Shown piece by piece: positions 48,444 to 58,624 of a stretch of 64,000 bases of DNA. The notes beneath the pieces were generated by a model. It made no database searches. It saw only the letters and a program-made list of their open reading frames with translations, and had not been told where the DNA came from. Where the stretch lies: contig NZ_AP025732.1 in assembly GCF_023734775.1 (NCBI RefSeq), positions 3,726,501 through 3,790,500 on the forward strand, read 5' to 3'. Position 1 is the stretch's first letter; each line of letters starts with the position of its first letter. The DNA is from Nostoc cf. commune SO-36. Its GTDB lineage: Bacteria > Cyanobacteriota > Cyanobacteriia > Cyanobacteriales > Nostocaceae. The position numbers were made by a program, and so were the translations under genes.

Positions 48444-50678
48444 TTAATTTCTTTCTTCCAAGTAGCGAGAAATTGCACTGTCAAGGTGTGGCATTAATTC
48501 ACCACGATCGCTACCAAGAACGCTGTAAGCTGGGCGGGTAGCAATCCAACCAAGTTCTTGTGTTGGACGAGCTATTAGACTGCTGACACTCACACCTGCT
48601 TTTTTTGCCGCCAATCGGGCTAAGTCAGACCAAGCGATCGCACTTTTGTTAGCCAAATGCCACAAACCTTTCTCGCCATCAATCAGCAAATCAAGGCTGG
48701 TATGGACAAGATCGGGTATGTATGTAGGCGAGACGATCGCATCTTCGGCGGCGACAAAAGTATTACCAGCAGCTAATTGCCGTAGAGCGATCGTCACAAA
48801 GTTGTAATCATCCCACGGGCCAAAAAATGCGCTGGTGCGAATCATTAGTGATGCCGGATGAGCCTGTAATACTAGCTTTTCTGCCAAAACTTTGCTGCAT
48901 CCATATACATTAAGGGGCGCAACGGTATCTGTTTCGACATAAGGATTAGACTCAGCACCATCGAATACCAAATCTGAAGAGAAAGTTAGCAGCGCCACAT
49001 TATGTTGAGCGCAAGCAGCAGCTAAAATCGCTGCCCCTTCAGCGTTTACCTTTAAACAAACATCGGGTTCGCGTTCGGCATCGTCTACCCGCACGTATCC
49101 CGCAGCGTTGACAACTGCCCACGGTTGCAACTCGGTAAGTACTTTATTGACGGAAGCAGGATTGGAAATATCCATATCTTGGCGTCTGAGCAGGCAATAT
49201 GAAATTCCTCGCACTTCACACAACCGAGCAAAAGCCTGGCCTAGAGTTCCTGTGGCTCCAACGATCGCCAGGGGACGGTTGGAAACAGGGGAGGAAGCCG
49301 GGGGAGGAGATGGGAGCGATACGCGACAACTGACTGCTGGGTATAATAGGCGCTCTTGCCGATGCCACCATCCTGGTGTCTCAAGTAGTGGATGATTGGG
49401 TTTATGTCCACTGGCTAAATCTCGCACCATTTTAGCGATCGCAGTCTGTCTAGGCTGTGGCGATTCTCCAGAGGAGACGCTACGCGAACGCAAATCAAAC
49501 ACGCCAGGCTCGTAGTATCCTGCGGAGCGAGTCACTAAACTATTCCAATCGTAGCTGCCCAAAAGCGCCCAAACAGTTACAGCCCGAACATCTGCGCCCT
49601 GATCTCGTAATTCTTGGGCTGCATTCCACACTTCATTGAGCCAGCGTAGCTGTTCCTCGCGGGTACAACTGAGGTGAACTTCAGTGACAGCAAAGGGTAG
49701 TTTGTAGCGTTCCCATGTCTCTTTAAGCAATGTCCGCGGCCCTGCCAAACCCTCAGCACAGACGCGCACTGCTTCTACATCTGCATACTTATCTCGACCA
49801 TTACCTCCATGCGTCCAAGCTGGATAGGTTTCTAGGTTTTCATCTAAAAAGCGTTCGCTCGTAAGGTAATGGTTAATGCCGATAATGTCAGGCGGACAGG
49901 TACATTGCAAAAATTCTTCAAGTTCAGTCTCGCTGATGCCACAGTCGCGTAAGTAACCCCACATTGAATGAGTTGGGTTGATTCGGCCACATAATAAATC
50001 CAAACTCAACCAACGACGCTCGTTTTCTAGCTCTGCTTGATAAGCCAGCTTTGGTGTACTATGAGTTTTACCCAAATCCTCAGTTTGTACGAGTTGGGCA
50101 TTGGGGTTGACTTCCCGAATTGCTTGCATCGAAAGAGCGATCGCTTTACACTCTCCTAATAAAGCACGGGCAAAAGTTAAATCGTCCTGTCCGTGAGGAT
50201 ACCAGTGACCGTACATCCCGCTAAATCGTGCTGTTGTCAGTGGCTCGTTTATCGGTGTGTAATGTGTTATCCAAGGATAGCGTTCTGCAACTGCACGCGC
50301 AAACACCGCTAGTTTCTCAGGAAATTCTGGATCTACTAAGCTAGTATCACGCGGCCCACTACCATGATGTACTAATCCCACAATTGGACAAATGCCGAGT
50401 TCGCGCAAGCGTCCCAGCCGTTCATCCGTCCACGACCAATCAGCATTCTCTAAACCATTGGGCGCTATTCGCTCCCAAATTACTGGATAACGGATGGCGT
50501 GTATACCAAGTTGGGCGAATAAATCTAGGTCATCCAAGCGCGTTGCATGACCATTGCGTTCTAACTGGTCAAAATACTCTTCACCTACACGGTTAACCGT
50601 ACACTCTACACCAGCCCAAACTTCTAGAGGAAGTTTTGATTTAGGAGTATTGAGCGTCGAGTCGAAAGCAGAAGCCAT
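48444..50678 (-). CDS. Fusion of a GH1-type glycosidase and an RmlD-like NAD(P) sugar reductase
   Basis: 744 residues, two enzymes in one chain. Residues about 15-430 are a GH1-like barrel with acid/base Glu145 in TPINEP and nucleophile Glu333 in AVTEVHLS; GINHYLTSER also fits. After a proline-rich linker (about 455-468), residues 469-744 are an extended SDR: GATGTLGQAFARL (474 on), NAAGYVRVDDAEREPD, TFSSDLVFDG, and catalytic YGCSK (Tyr592, Lys596). This matches dTDP-4-dehydrorhamnose reductase-like proteins (RmlD). No signal peptide. The GH1 half may act on a cytoplasmic galactoside and the reductase on a nucleotide-sugar or the released product; both substrates are unproven. It lies in line with galE and the mutase fusion. 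Confidence 0.85.
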   Translation of the reverse strand: MASAFDSTLNTPKSKLPLEVWAGVECTVNRVGEEYFDQLERNGHATRLDDLDLFAQLGIHAIRYPVIWERIAPNGLENADWSWTDERLGRLRELGICPIVGLVHHGSGPRDTSLVDPEFPEKLAVFARAVAERYPWITHYTPINEPLTTARFSGMYGHWYPHGQDDLTFARALLGECKAIALSMQAIREVNPNAQLVQTEDLGKTHSTPKLAYQAELENERRWLSLDLLCGRINPTHSMWGYLRDCGISETELEEFLQCTCPPDIIGINHYLTSERFLDENLETYPAWTHGGNGRDKYADVEAVRVCAEGLAGPRTLLKETWERYKLPFAVTEVHLSCTREEQLRWLNEVWNAAQELRDQGADVRAVTVWALLGSYDWNSLVTRSAGYYEPGVFDLRSRSVSSGESPQPRQTAIAKMVRDLASGHKPNHPLLETPGWWHRQERLLYPAVSCRVSLPSPPPASSPVSNRPLAIVGATGTLGQAFARLCEVRGISYCLLRRQDMDISNPASVNKVLTELQPWAVVNAAGYVRVDDAEREPDVCLKVNAEGAAILAAACAQHNVALLTFSSDLVFDGAESNPYVETDTVAPLNVYGCSKVLAEKLVLQAHPASLMIRTSAFFGPWDDYNFVTIALRQLAAGNTFVAAEDAIVSPTYIPDLVHTSLDLLIDGEKGLWHLANKSAIAWSDLARLAAKKAGVSVSSLIARPTQELGWIATRPAYSVLGSDRGELMPHLDSAISRYLEERN

Positions 50679-50810
50679 AATTTACAACTCAAGCTGATAT
50701 TTTATTTGATGGGTTAATTTCAAGTTTTGTAGTGGCGTGTTATGCCGTAAACTAACGCACCGCACTATCCTAGATTTTTAGTGCGTTAGGACTAGGGCGT
50801 GTTTTCAAAA

Positions 50811-51197
50811 TCTTAGATCCCCCTAAATCCACGCCAGTTGCTCATGGGGGAAACCCCCAAGACCGCACTGGCTCCCCTTAAAAAGGGGGACTTTAAGAGA
50901 TGAGATTCTTAGCCCCCCTTTTGAAGGCTACGGTGTACACACAAGTCTTCTAGAGTTGTTGCGTAACATAAGGAAGGTTAATTTTTGCAGGTCGATGCAT
51001 CAAAGGTGCAGGTCGATGCATTAAAGGTGCAGGTCGATGCATCAAAGGTGCAAGTCGATGCAACAAAGGTGCAAGTCGATGCAACAAAGGTGCAAGTTGA
51101 TGCAACAAAGGTGCAAGTTGATGCAACAAAGGTGCAGGTCAAGAAACTTGTGTGTACACAATAGCTTTTGAAGGGGGGTTGGGGGGATCTAAAAAAT
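50811..51197. repeat. Composite inverted-repeat element enclosing tandem array B
   Basis: Left and right arms mirror each other: TTAGATCCCCCT... AAGGCTACGGTGTACACACA on the left (to about 50945), ACTTGTGTGTACACAATAGC... GGGGGGATCTAA on the right (51143-51192). A second insert with GTTGCTCATGGGGGAAACCCC sits in the left arm near 50836. The same arm sequences build the block at 249-666. Confidence 0.75.
50986..51132. repeat. Tandem array B: seven 21-base units
   Basis: Seven units of TGCARGTYGATGCAWCAAAGG. The core GCAGGTCGATGCAT is the same as in array A, in opposite orientation. On the plus strand it reads as heptads VQVDATK from a TTG at 50985 to TAG at about 51171 (about 62 codons). No ribosome-binding site is evident. 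Confidence 0.92.
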
Positions 51198-51283
51198 TAG
51201 GAGGCTAAACGAGTAGTTTGAAAACACCCCCTAATGTCCATAACGCACCCTACAAATACAAAGCAGTCATAATTACAAATTAT

Positions 51284-53719
51284 TTAAGCTTTGACTGCAA
51301 TTTGTTTGTACACAGACAAAGCCTGAGCAACACATTGATCCATGTTGTAGTACTTGTAGGTCGCCAGTCGTCCCACAAAATATACTCCTGGTGTTGTATC
51401 AGATAGCGCCTTGTACTGCTTGTACATTTCGTTATTTTCAGGACGCGGTACAGGATAATAAGGATCTCCTTCAGCTTTTGGAAACTCATAAACAATACTA
51501 GTTTTAGAGTGTTCCTGACCAGTTAAATACTTAAACTCTGTCACACGAGTATAAAGCTGTTCATTAGGATAATTGATCACTGGCGCTTTTTGAAATACAG
51601 AAGTGTTGTGCGTCTCATGTTTGAAATCAAGCGAGCGATAGGGTAGTTTGCCGTAGCGATAATCAAAGTATTCGTCAACAGGCCCGGAGTAAACCATCTC
51701 GCGGCAAGGTATAGCTTTTTGGATTTCCTGATAATCGGTGTTGAGCATTACCTTGATATTCGGATGATTTAGCATATTGTCAAACATCCGGGTAAAGCCG
51801 TGTAGTGGCATCGCTTGGTAGCTATCGGTAAAATAGCGATCGTCACGATTAGTACGAGTCGGAATTCTGGCAATTACTGATTTATCAAGTTCCGATGGGT
51901 CAAGTCCCCATTGCTTGCGCGTGTAATTTCGGAAAAACTTTTCATACAGTTCTCGACCAACTTTACTGACCACCACATCTTCACTAGTGCGGATGGATTC
52001 TACGGGTTCAGCAAGGGATTTGTAAAACTCCTCCACCTCAAATGAATTGAGATTCATCCCATACAACTTGTTGATGGTGTCAAGGTTAATCGGAATCGGC
52101 ACAAGTTGCCCGTCTACACTAGCAAGGACGCGATGCTCGTAAGACCGCCACTGAGTAAAGCGCGAGAGGTATTCAAAAACTTCGCGGGAGTTTGTGTGAA
52201 AAATGTGGGGGCCGTATTTGTGTACGAGAACACCATCATCATTGTAATGATCGTAGGCATTGCCGCCTATGTGGTTGCGCTTGTCTACAACCAGCACTTT
52301 TTTACCTTGAGTTGCCAAACGTTCTGCAATGACGCTACCAGAAAAACCAGCGCCGACAACTAAGTAATCGAAGACAAAATCTCTGGTAATGATATTTGGT
52401 GCTTGTTTACCAACTGCACCTGTGGAGTTAGCTTTGTCTTCACCATCACGGGCTGCAATGGCAGAGTCAATCAGCTTCATCATTGATGCCCAAGTGCGAT
52501 CCCAAGAAATCTTCTCTAAAAAGACATCTACTCGACTCAACCATTCTGAGGCTGGGGTGTCTTCTTGCATTGCTTGTTCTGCGGCAGCGACGAACTCTGA
52601 AACTGTGTCTGCAATTCGCACCAGTTTTGATTCTCCGTAAGGACGAACCACATCTCGAATTGAGGTAGATACTACAGGTCTACCTGCGGCAAGATATTCT
52701 GGAGTTTTGGTAGGGCTAATAAAACGTGTTGATTCGTTACGCGCAAACGGCAACATTGCCAAGTCCCACCCTGCTAAATAGGCAGGTAGCTGTTTATAAT
52801 CTCTACCACCGAGATAATGGATGTTTTCATGCTGTGGCAGAGTTGCGGGATCGATTTTGACAACTGGGCCAATAATTACTAAATGCCAGTCGGGGCGTGC
52901 TTCGGCAATCCCAGCAAGCAATTCAATATCCATCCGTTCATCAATTACGCCAAAGAACCCAAGGCGAGGATGAGGAATATGAGCTTGATCTTCTGGTTCT
53001 TGAACAGTTCTCGCCTGACCAAAGTGGGGGACATCTACACTGCTGGGAAAGGCATAAACGTTGGGGTGCTGGTTCACTTTACTTTCGTAAAGGCTTTGTC
53101 CCCCTGTAAATACTAAGTCTGCACGGCTGAATAATTCGGCTTCGTAATTCTTTAAAGTGGGTGATGCTCCTTGGAATGCAGACAATTCATCCATGCAATC
53201 GTACACCACAGCTTGGGGTTGCAAGTGGCGGGTAAACGCGATCGCCATTGGGGTGTAATACCAACAAATATACTTGTTGATATTATGCTCTGCAAACAAA
53301 CTATCAATTAATACTTGTAAATTTGCGTTTATTGCTTCTTCACTTAAACCTTGTGGTAGGTGTGGCACAACCACAACTACTCCATCAGAATCTTCGTTTA
53401 CATCTAACCTTGCCAAGGGTTCTTCAGAGATAATTGCCTCCTCAATAAAGAACACTCGCTTTCCTTGAGCGCAGCGACTAAGTAGATGTTGTGGTCTTTG
53501 ATAAACGAAATTCCAACGCAAATGAGATAAGCAAACTATATCAGGCGTATCTTGAAAGGTTTCTGTCGGAACTTTTTTATTATTAGACGAACTTAAATTC
53601 AACAGTGATGTACTTGATGGTTGCATTTCGACTGGCTGCGATCGCTTTGTTTTACGCTGCTTGGGCGAAATAATATTGCTGACACCGTTGTTTTGGACTT
53701 GAGATTTTTCACTTGCCAT
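51284..53719 (-). CDS. Fusion of a glycosyltransferase and UDP-galactopyranose mutase
   Basis: 811 residues. Residues about 1-55 are disordered. 58-425 form a GT-B-like glycosyltransferase (IVCLSHLRWNFVYQRPQHLL, LGFFGVIDERMDIELLAGIA, TKTPEYLAAGRPVVSTSIRD). 448-811 form a complete UDP-galactopyranose mutase: FAD-binding DYLVVGAGFSGSVIAERL (451 on), RNHIGGNAYD, KYGPHIFHTN, NYTRKQWG, and the C-terminal GRLATYKYYNMDQCVAQAL. The mutase turns UDP-galactopyranose into UDP-galactofuranose, and the fused transferase could use that product directly. This predicts galactofuranose in a surface glycan. The start has a long polar N-terminus whose role is unknown. Confidence 0.9.
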   Translation of the reverse strand: MASEKSQVQNNGVSNIISPKQRKTKRSQPVEMQPSSTSLLNLSSSNNKKVPTETFQDTPDIVCLSHLRWNFVYQRPQHLLSRCAQGKRVFFIEEAIISEEPLARLDVNEDSDGVVVVVPHLPQGLSEEAINANLQVLIDSLFAEHNINKYICWYYTPMAIAFTRHLQPQAVVYDCMDELSAFQGASPTLKNYEAELFSRADLVFTGGQSLYESKVNQHPNVYAFPSSVDVPHFGQARTVQEPEDQAHIPHPRLGFFGVIDERMDIELLAGIAEARPDWHLVIIGPVVKIDPATLPQHENIHYLGGRDYKQLPAYLAGWDLAMLPFARNESTRFISPTKTPEYLAAGRPVVSTSIRDVVRPYGESKLVRIADTVSEFVAAAEQAMQEDTPASEWLSRVDVFLEKISWDRTWASMMKLIDSAIAARDGEDKANSTGAVGKQAPNIITRDFVFDYLVVGAGFSGSVIAERLATQGKKVLVVDKRNHIGGNAYDHYNDDGVLVHKYGPHIFHTNSREVFEYLSRFTQWRSYEHRVLASVDGQLVPIPINLDTINKLYGMNLNSFEVEEFYKSLAEPVESIRTSEDVVVSKVGRELYEKFFRNYTRKQWGLDPSELDKSVIARIPTRTNRDDRYFTDSYQAMPLHGFTRMFDNMLNHPNIKVMLNTDYQEIQKAIPCREMVYSGPVDEYFDYRYGKLPYRSLDFKHETHNTSVFQKAPVINYPNEQLYTRVTEFKYLTGQEHSKTSIVYEFPKAEGDPYYPVPRPENNEMYKQYKALSDTTPGVYFVGRLATYKYYNMDQCVAQALSVYKQIAVKA

Positions 53720-54325
53720 AGTTTCTCTCGTTATTTAGATGATTAATTCCAAATTAGCCAATCGCTAATACCTTTTCTTTGTTTGTAAGGCAGCGTAAAA
53801 CTCACTTTCATACAAAAGTTTGCAACATAAATTGGCTGCTTTTCAATATCGAATTGGTATAATAAAGTAGTTGGTTGCGTTAATTAAGTACTATAGTACT
53901 CTTATATGTTTAATTTATTCATCTATCAAAATAAATATAAAATCTCTTTTTGTATTAAGTCTTAAGCACTATCTTTTTATCAATAATCTCAAGCAAAATA
54001 TTAATTTATGTAACGCAAATTTTTATATTTGCAAAAAATATTGCAGATATAGTTTTGTGTCTGTTTGGTTTCGCACCTAAGATTAATTAAAATAATAATT
54101 GTTAGTATAATATTAATAAATTCAATTTATTATTTATTATTTCTCACAACAATGCTAGCACTACACGCCTACTAGAATTGTAGTTTTGCAGTTTCTTATG
54201 CTTTGCTGCCCAGATAAGATTGTTGCCTTTGGGTAAGACATTTTTCGGTTTAATGCCATTGTTCGGTAACAATATTTTGTTTAATAGATATCTGGTGAAA
54301 TTAAATATGCGTTATCCAGAACCCT
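53720..54325. other. AT-rich intergenic region, nothing identified
   Basis: About 600 bases upstream of the mutase fusion. It is AT-rich with no frame of note, no RNA and no repeat end that I can support. Confidence 0.5.
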
Positions 54326-54360
54326 TGTAGAGACGTGTAGCAGTGATACACGTCTCTACA
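54326..54360. terminator. Perfect 14-base-pair hairpin after the GH43 gene
   Basis: Arms TGTAGAGACGTGTA and TACACGTCTCTACA with a seven-base loop, 27 bases past the GH43 stop. There is no T tract, so it could be a dispersed repeat as well as a transcript end. Confidence 0.5.
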
Positions 54361-54387
54361 TTCTTTTTCACCAGATGCCTAAGTTCC

Positions 54388-55407
54388 CTAGCGATCGCTG
54401 TTGATAGTCTGCGGTGTCCAGGTAGGGCCTTGGCAAAGGGGCCCTTCTGGTTTCCAGATCAGCATATCTAGGCAGATTTGCCGCATATCCATATTTTTCG
54501 CCCAAGCATGGTAGACAATATACTCAGTTTTTCCATCTGGCCCAAGAACGATAGAGTTATGTCCCGGCCCTATAACAAAATTAGGAATAGACTTTAGCAC
54601 CCGTGGCCCAGTTTCGTTACCTGCATCAGAATAAGGCCCCATCACGTTGTCAGCGACGCCATAATCTACACCGTAATTTTCAGTTTCCCAGCGTCCACCA
54701 CTATAAAAGCAGTAGTATTTGCCTTCATGCTTACGAACACAGGGGCCTTCTAAAGTATGCCAATCATAGATTTCACCGTACATCAAACGGTTCGCTAAAA
54801 ACCGTTGCCAATCGGATCGCGCACGCAAAACTACTTTCCCTTCACCAGCAAGCTTAGTCATGGTTTGGAGTCGGTCTACTACTAATGCTGTGCCAGCACG
54901 CACTCCATCCGATGTATCGAGAAAGTCACGGGCATAAAACAAATACCATTGTCCATCATCATCACAGAATGGGTGCGGGTCGATCGCAAAAGGGCAAGAC
55001 TTTGGATCTCCAACTGGCTCACCAACATCTTGATAAGGCCCTAACGGAGTATCGCTTGTAGCTACACGTAACTGATGATTCTTGTCTTCATGCCCTACAG
55101 AGTAGTAGAGATAAAACTGTCCATCGCAGTAAGCAACTTCGGGGGCCCAGAAATTATCGCCAAGGGCTGGATCTGGTCGCTGTAGTGCGTTACCAACAAA
55201 ATCCCAGTTCACAAAGTCGAAAGAGCGTAACAAAGGAAAGACACGCGATTTGTTATTGAAGTTAACATTCGGTACGTCCGCTATTGCATCTACCGTTCCT
55301 TCTGCTTCTGCTGCACCAGTGCCGATCGCATAATATACGCCTTCATGTTGCCAAACAAAAGGATCGGCAAAATAACCTTTGTAGACTGGATTAGTATAAG
55401 TTTGCAT
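54388..55407 (-). CDS. Glycoside hydrolase family 43-like enzyme
   Basis: 339 residues, five-bladed beta-propeller. The three catalytic carboxylates are in place: base Asp in GYFADPFVWQHEGVYYAI (residue 15-16), pKa-modulating Asp in CPFAIDPHPFCDDDGQWYLF, and acid Glu in TLEGPCVRKHEGKYYCFYSG. GH43 and related families act on arabinofuranosides, xylans and galactans; some act on galactofuranosides. No signal peptide is seen, so a cytoplasmic substrate or non-classical export. Neighbouring mutase and galactose genes favour a galactan or furanoside, which is inference. Confidence 0.88.
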   Translation of the reverse strand: MQTYTNPVYKGYFADPFVWQHEGVYYAIGTGAAEAEGTVDAIADVPNVNFNNKSRVFPLLRSFDFVNWDFVGNALQRPDPALGDNFWAPEVAYCDGQFYLYYSVGHEDKNHQLRVATSDTPLGPYQDVGEPVGDPKSCPFAIDPHPFCDDDGQWYLFYARDFLDTSDGVRAGTALVVDRLQTMTKLAGEGKVVLRARSDWQRFLANRLMYGEIYDWHTLEGPCVRKHEGKYYCFYSGGRWETENYGVDYGVADNVMGPYSDAGNETGPRVLKSIPNFVIGPGHNSIVLGPDGKTEYIVYHAWAKNMDMRQICLDMLIWKPEGPLCQGPTWTPQTINSDR

Positions 55408-55444
55408 CTTAATTATCTATAGGAATGACAAAAATCCTTCTTCC

Positions 55445-55822
55445 ACTAGTAGTCTGGCAAGTCAACTTTAACGGGTAGATAAATTCTTCAATTTCTCTTC
55501 TTTCCTTCTTCCTTCGCGTACTTCGCGTCTTCGCGGTTCGTTCCTTTACCCTTCAAACTTTGCTTGCCAAACTACTAGTACTCTGTCAAGCCAACTATGC
55601 TGGGTGAGACACTTCTGAAACATCTCTTTTCTTCTCTCTCTGTGCCCTCTGCGCCTCTGTGGTTCGTTTATTTACCCTTCAAACTTCGCTTGATAGACCA
55701 TTAGTGGTTAGTCAAGTTAAGTTTGCTGGGTTTGTAGTGAGGGCTTTAAAGCTTAAATCAAAGACTAAAGTCCTGACTACAAACTTATTTACCAAACATT
55801 CTTGCCTTGAAAGACTACTAGT
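55445..55822. repeat. Three head-to-tail copies of an ACTAGT-ended palindromic element
   Basis: Units bounded by ACTAGT/ATTAGT at 55445, 55574, 55700 and 55817 (spacing 129, 126 and 117). Each begins AGTAGTCTGGCAAGTCAACT or a variant and ends with the near complement GCTTGCCAAACTACTAGT. Adjacent copies share their boundary hexamer. The last boundary supplies the TAG stop of the PhyH gene. The third unit has a different interior with a TTTGTAGTGAGGGCTTTAAA / complement hairpin. Confidence 0.85.
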
Positions 55823-56628
55823 ATTTGAAATTCACGTAAGTTTCAACTTTGTTCTGAGGTAAGCTTTCTACCAGCTGACACCGTAGCATCTGCTTTAGCT
55901 TTTCTGGCAGGCTTTCATAGTAGTCTTTTGGGAGAGTCAAATCTACCTTTGGTGTGTGCAACCAATGCATAGCATAGCCCATGACTACCATCGGTCTTGG
56001 TTGGTTTGTCCGATTGGGGGAACCCCGATGCAGTGCTAAAGGCGATCGCACCATGACATCACCAGGCTGCATATAAAAAGATTCCATCGGAATTTCACCA
56101 CTGGCAACCTTTTCTAATCCTTCTTCACGCGGTAATACATGAGTCCCGCGTGCCATTTGGAACGGGCCGTTTTCTGCGGTTACTTCCACCAGGGGAAAGT
56201 TGACCGCTAGGGCGTAAAGTGGTGTAACTATGCGATCGCTAAACAGTGGACGAAAATCCCGATGGGTTTCCTGATAATCCGAACCCTGGAATGGGACATC
56301 AACTCCCATTTGAACCATCACGTATTCTTGGTAAAACACGCGCTCTAAAATACCCATAATCACTGGATTGGCAAAAACTAATTCATTAGCAAATGGGTAA
56401 ATCCAAGGCAATGTCAGATAGTAGCGGGGAAATTTCCCGAGGAGCCAACCCACCTGGTTGATTTTGACGCTCGTGAAATAACTTTTCAAAAGCTTGTGCC
56501 CACTCGTCAATGAATTTTTGCTCAAAAACACCGCGAATGACACAAATTCCGTCTTTATTCAGTTCTTGAGCTAATTGGTCTAGGTCGGTAGCTGAATATT
56601 TCACTATACCGCCTATACTTTGAACCAT
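55818..56628 (-). pseudogene. Phytanoyl-CoA dioxygenase (PhyH) family oxygenase, one-base frameshift
   Basis: The first frame gives MVQSIGGIVKYSATDLDQLA through RQNQPGGLAPR. The next frame continues FPRYYLTLPWIYPFANELVF to the end. Removal of one base in the CCC at 56436-56438 makes about 269 residues. The 2-oxoglutarate/Fe(II) site is intact: HxD in YQETHRDFRPLF and the distal His and Arg in SPLALHRGSPNRTNQPRP. The substrate is unknown; members hydroxylate small metabolites or modify natural products. The start at 56628 has GGAGAGGA upstream. Confidence 0.8.
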
Positions 56629-57190
56629 CTTTTTTATCCTCTCCAACTTATAACTAGAGTCGTCTTAATATCAGACTTCTAAGAGATTTTTTTATTGCTT
56701 GTCGATGGTAGCGTACTATTTTCCAAATTAGTGGCTTATACCAATTCTCCGTAACAATTAATTAAACTTAATTATGCTCAATTACTTAACGTGTCGCGGA
56801 AGTCCCCACCAACTCTTGGAGACGCTACGCGAACAATGTACTCATAAGGTGGGTATTGTGAGCGGGGTATGAGGATTACATCTGGAATTAATTTTTTACG
56901 CAGTAAAAACAAATTCTGGATGTATGACGAATCCCCAAAATTTTCTGGTAAGATATAGACTGTCTTGACCATCAATGCCGCAAGCGAAAACCAAGCTAAT
57001 AAGTATATGTTGCAAGAGAAAAATTTGGGTCTTGGGAACCAGGACTCCTGCCCTTGGAGGGAATGTCAGACCAAAAAAACTACAGAGTTTTAGAGGCTAT
57101 TCCCGATGAATTGGGAAGCTTAGACTTCAGCCGTAGGCAAGTCTGAGTAGTTCACCAAACTAACTCTTTGACACTCCAGGCAATGCAACA
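56629..57190. other. Intergenic region with no firm gene
   Basis: A 65-codon minus-strand frame (56778-56975, MMVKTVYILPENFGDSSYIQ...) is present, but its downstream half contains the dispersed GGAGACGCTACGCGAAC repeat, so it is not supported. The rest shows no RNA or terminator. Confidence 0.45.
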
Positions 57191-57550
57191 CTATCGCCTG
57201 GCTTTGAAGGGCCATCTGACTGTCAGAATAGTACAGTCAGACTCAGCAACCCACCAATGGGACACACCCGCACACCAGAGAACGTAATCACCTTCACAAG
57301 TTAATAAAATTTCTCTATCTTCAAATTGCAGACGAAATTCTCCGTCAATGAGAATTGAAAGCGTAGCAGCTTGGTTATTTACTGCCCATTCAGTTCTACT
57401 GTCACCTGCTTTGTGAACAGCCCATTTTACTTCTAGCATTTCCGTGGAACGCGGATCGTCTTCAGGGGTGATAAAGTGACCCATGAACCATCCCCAACGA
57501 TTCACACCTTCAACGGCTGCGTTTCCGTAAACAACTTTAGGCTGCATCAT
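57191..57550 (-). CDS. Small cupin-fold protein
   Basis: 119 residues, single-domain cupin. Strands [40 protein letters not shown] and [19 protein letters not shown] fit a double-stranded beta-helix; SHWW supplies one likely metal ligand, while the first cupin histidine motif is weak. Its start ATG overlaps the last bases of galK, so it is translated from the galK message. It may modify or sense a sugar derivative; the substrate is unknown. Confidence 0.72.
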   Translation of the reverse strand: MMQPKVVYGNAAVEGVNRWGWFMGHFITPEDDPRSTEMLEVKWAVHKAGDSRTEWAVNNQAATLSILIDGEFRLQFEDREILLTCEGDYVLWCAGVSHWWVAESDCTILTVRWPFKARR

Positions 57551-58619
57551 TTAACTCCAAAGAAGGAACCAAGATTTGTCCGTTGTAACCAGCTTGCTTA
57601 TATTGTTCAAGGACATGAGTTGCAATACTTTTGGCTTCACCAGCCGCAACTAAAGCGACACTTGCGCCGCCAAAACCAGCACCTGTAAGTCTTGCACCAA
57701 AGACTCCCGGAGTTTTTTGCAACAGTTCAACTAGAGTATCTAGGGCAGGTACGGATACTTCGTAATCGTCTCGCAAGCTGGCGTGGGACGCATTCATCAA
57801 TTCACCAAAGCGCTCAGATGTGACTCCCTGCAATACTTCCAAGACGCGGTTATCTTCTGTAACCACATGACGGGCGCGACGGCGTAAAGGTTCGGGTAAT
57901 TTTTCTGTTACTTCAGCATCAGTAATATCTCGTAGTGCCTTAACTCCAAGCGATCGCGCCGCCTCTTCACACTCAGCCCGACGCTGGTTATAACCGCTAC
58001 CTGCAAGGGTTCGGGGCACACCACTATCAATAACCAAAATCTCTGCGTTGTCAGGCAAAGGCATCACTTGGCGTTCTAAAGTCCGAGTATCTAAAAACAA
58101 GATATGCTCAGTATCAGCCAAACTAGAAGCCATCTGATCCATGATGCCGCATTGCACGCCAGCATATTGAATTTCTGCTTGCTGGGCGAATTGGGCGATT
58201 TCAACATCATCAATGGGAAGGTTCAGAAGTTGGCGTAATGCCCGAAGCGTTGCCACTTCTAAAGCTGCGCTGCTAGACAAACCCGAACCCATAGGAACCG
58301 ATGATTTGACGTATACAGAAAGTGACGGTATTGTGTATCCTGCTTTTTGCAAAACCTCAATACAACCAAAAATATAACTGGCAAATCCAGAAGGGGTATG
58401 ATTAATATCTGAAATGCTCACTTGCTCGTTGAAATTTTCCGAGTAAAAGTGATGTTGGCGATCGCGACTCAAACCTAGCTGTACCGTCGTAGATTGAGGA
58501 ATCGCAGTTGGCAGAACAAAGCCATCGTTATAGTCAGTATGTTCGCCTAATAAATTTACTCTTCCTGGCGCACTGGCTTGAGTTTCAGGTGGTTTACCGA
58601 ATACTTGTTGAAAATCCAT
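57537..58619 (-). CDS. galK: Galactokinase
   Basis: 360 residues, GHMP kinase. Galactose-specific signature [21 protein letters not shown] at 16-36; ATP motif [20 protein letters not shown] near 108; [11 protein letters not shown] with the catalytic Asp; C-terminal [17 protein letters not shown]. It phosphorylates galactose for galT. It starts five bases after the M24-like gene and overlaps the cupin gene by 14 bases, so the three form an operon in that order. Confidence 0.95.
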   Translation of the reverse strand: MDFQQVFGKPPETQASAPGRVNLLGEHTDYNDGFVLPTAIPQSTTVQLGLSRDRQHHFYSENFNEQVSISDINHTPSGFASYIFGCIEVLQKAGYTIPSLSVYVKSSVPMGSGLSSSAALEVATLRALRQLLNLPIDDVEIAQFAQQAEIQYAGVQCGIMDQMASSLADTEHILFLDTRTLERQVMPLPDNAEILVIDSGVPRTLAGSGYNQRRAECEEAARSLGVKALRDITDAEVTEKLPEPLRRRARHVVTEDNRVLEVLQGVTSERFGELMNASHASLRDDYEVSVPALDTLVELLQKTPGVFGARLTGAGFGGASVALVAAGEAKSIATHVLEQYKQAGYNGQILVPSLELNDAA

Positions 58620-58624
58620 AATTT

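Noticed and set aside
56778..56975. 65-codon minus-strand frame between PhyH and cupin genes
   Set aside because: Part of it is a dispersed GACGCTACGCGAAC-type repeat, so the open frame is likely accidental.
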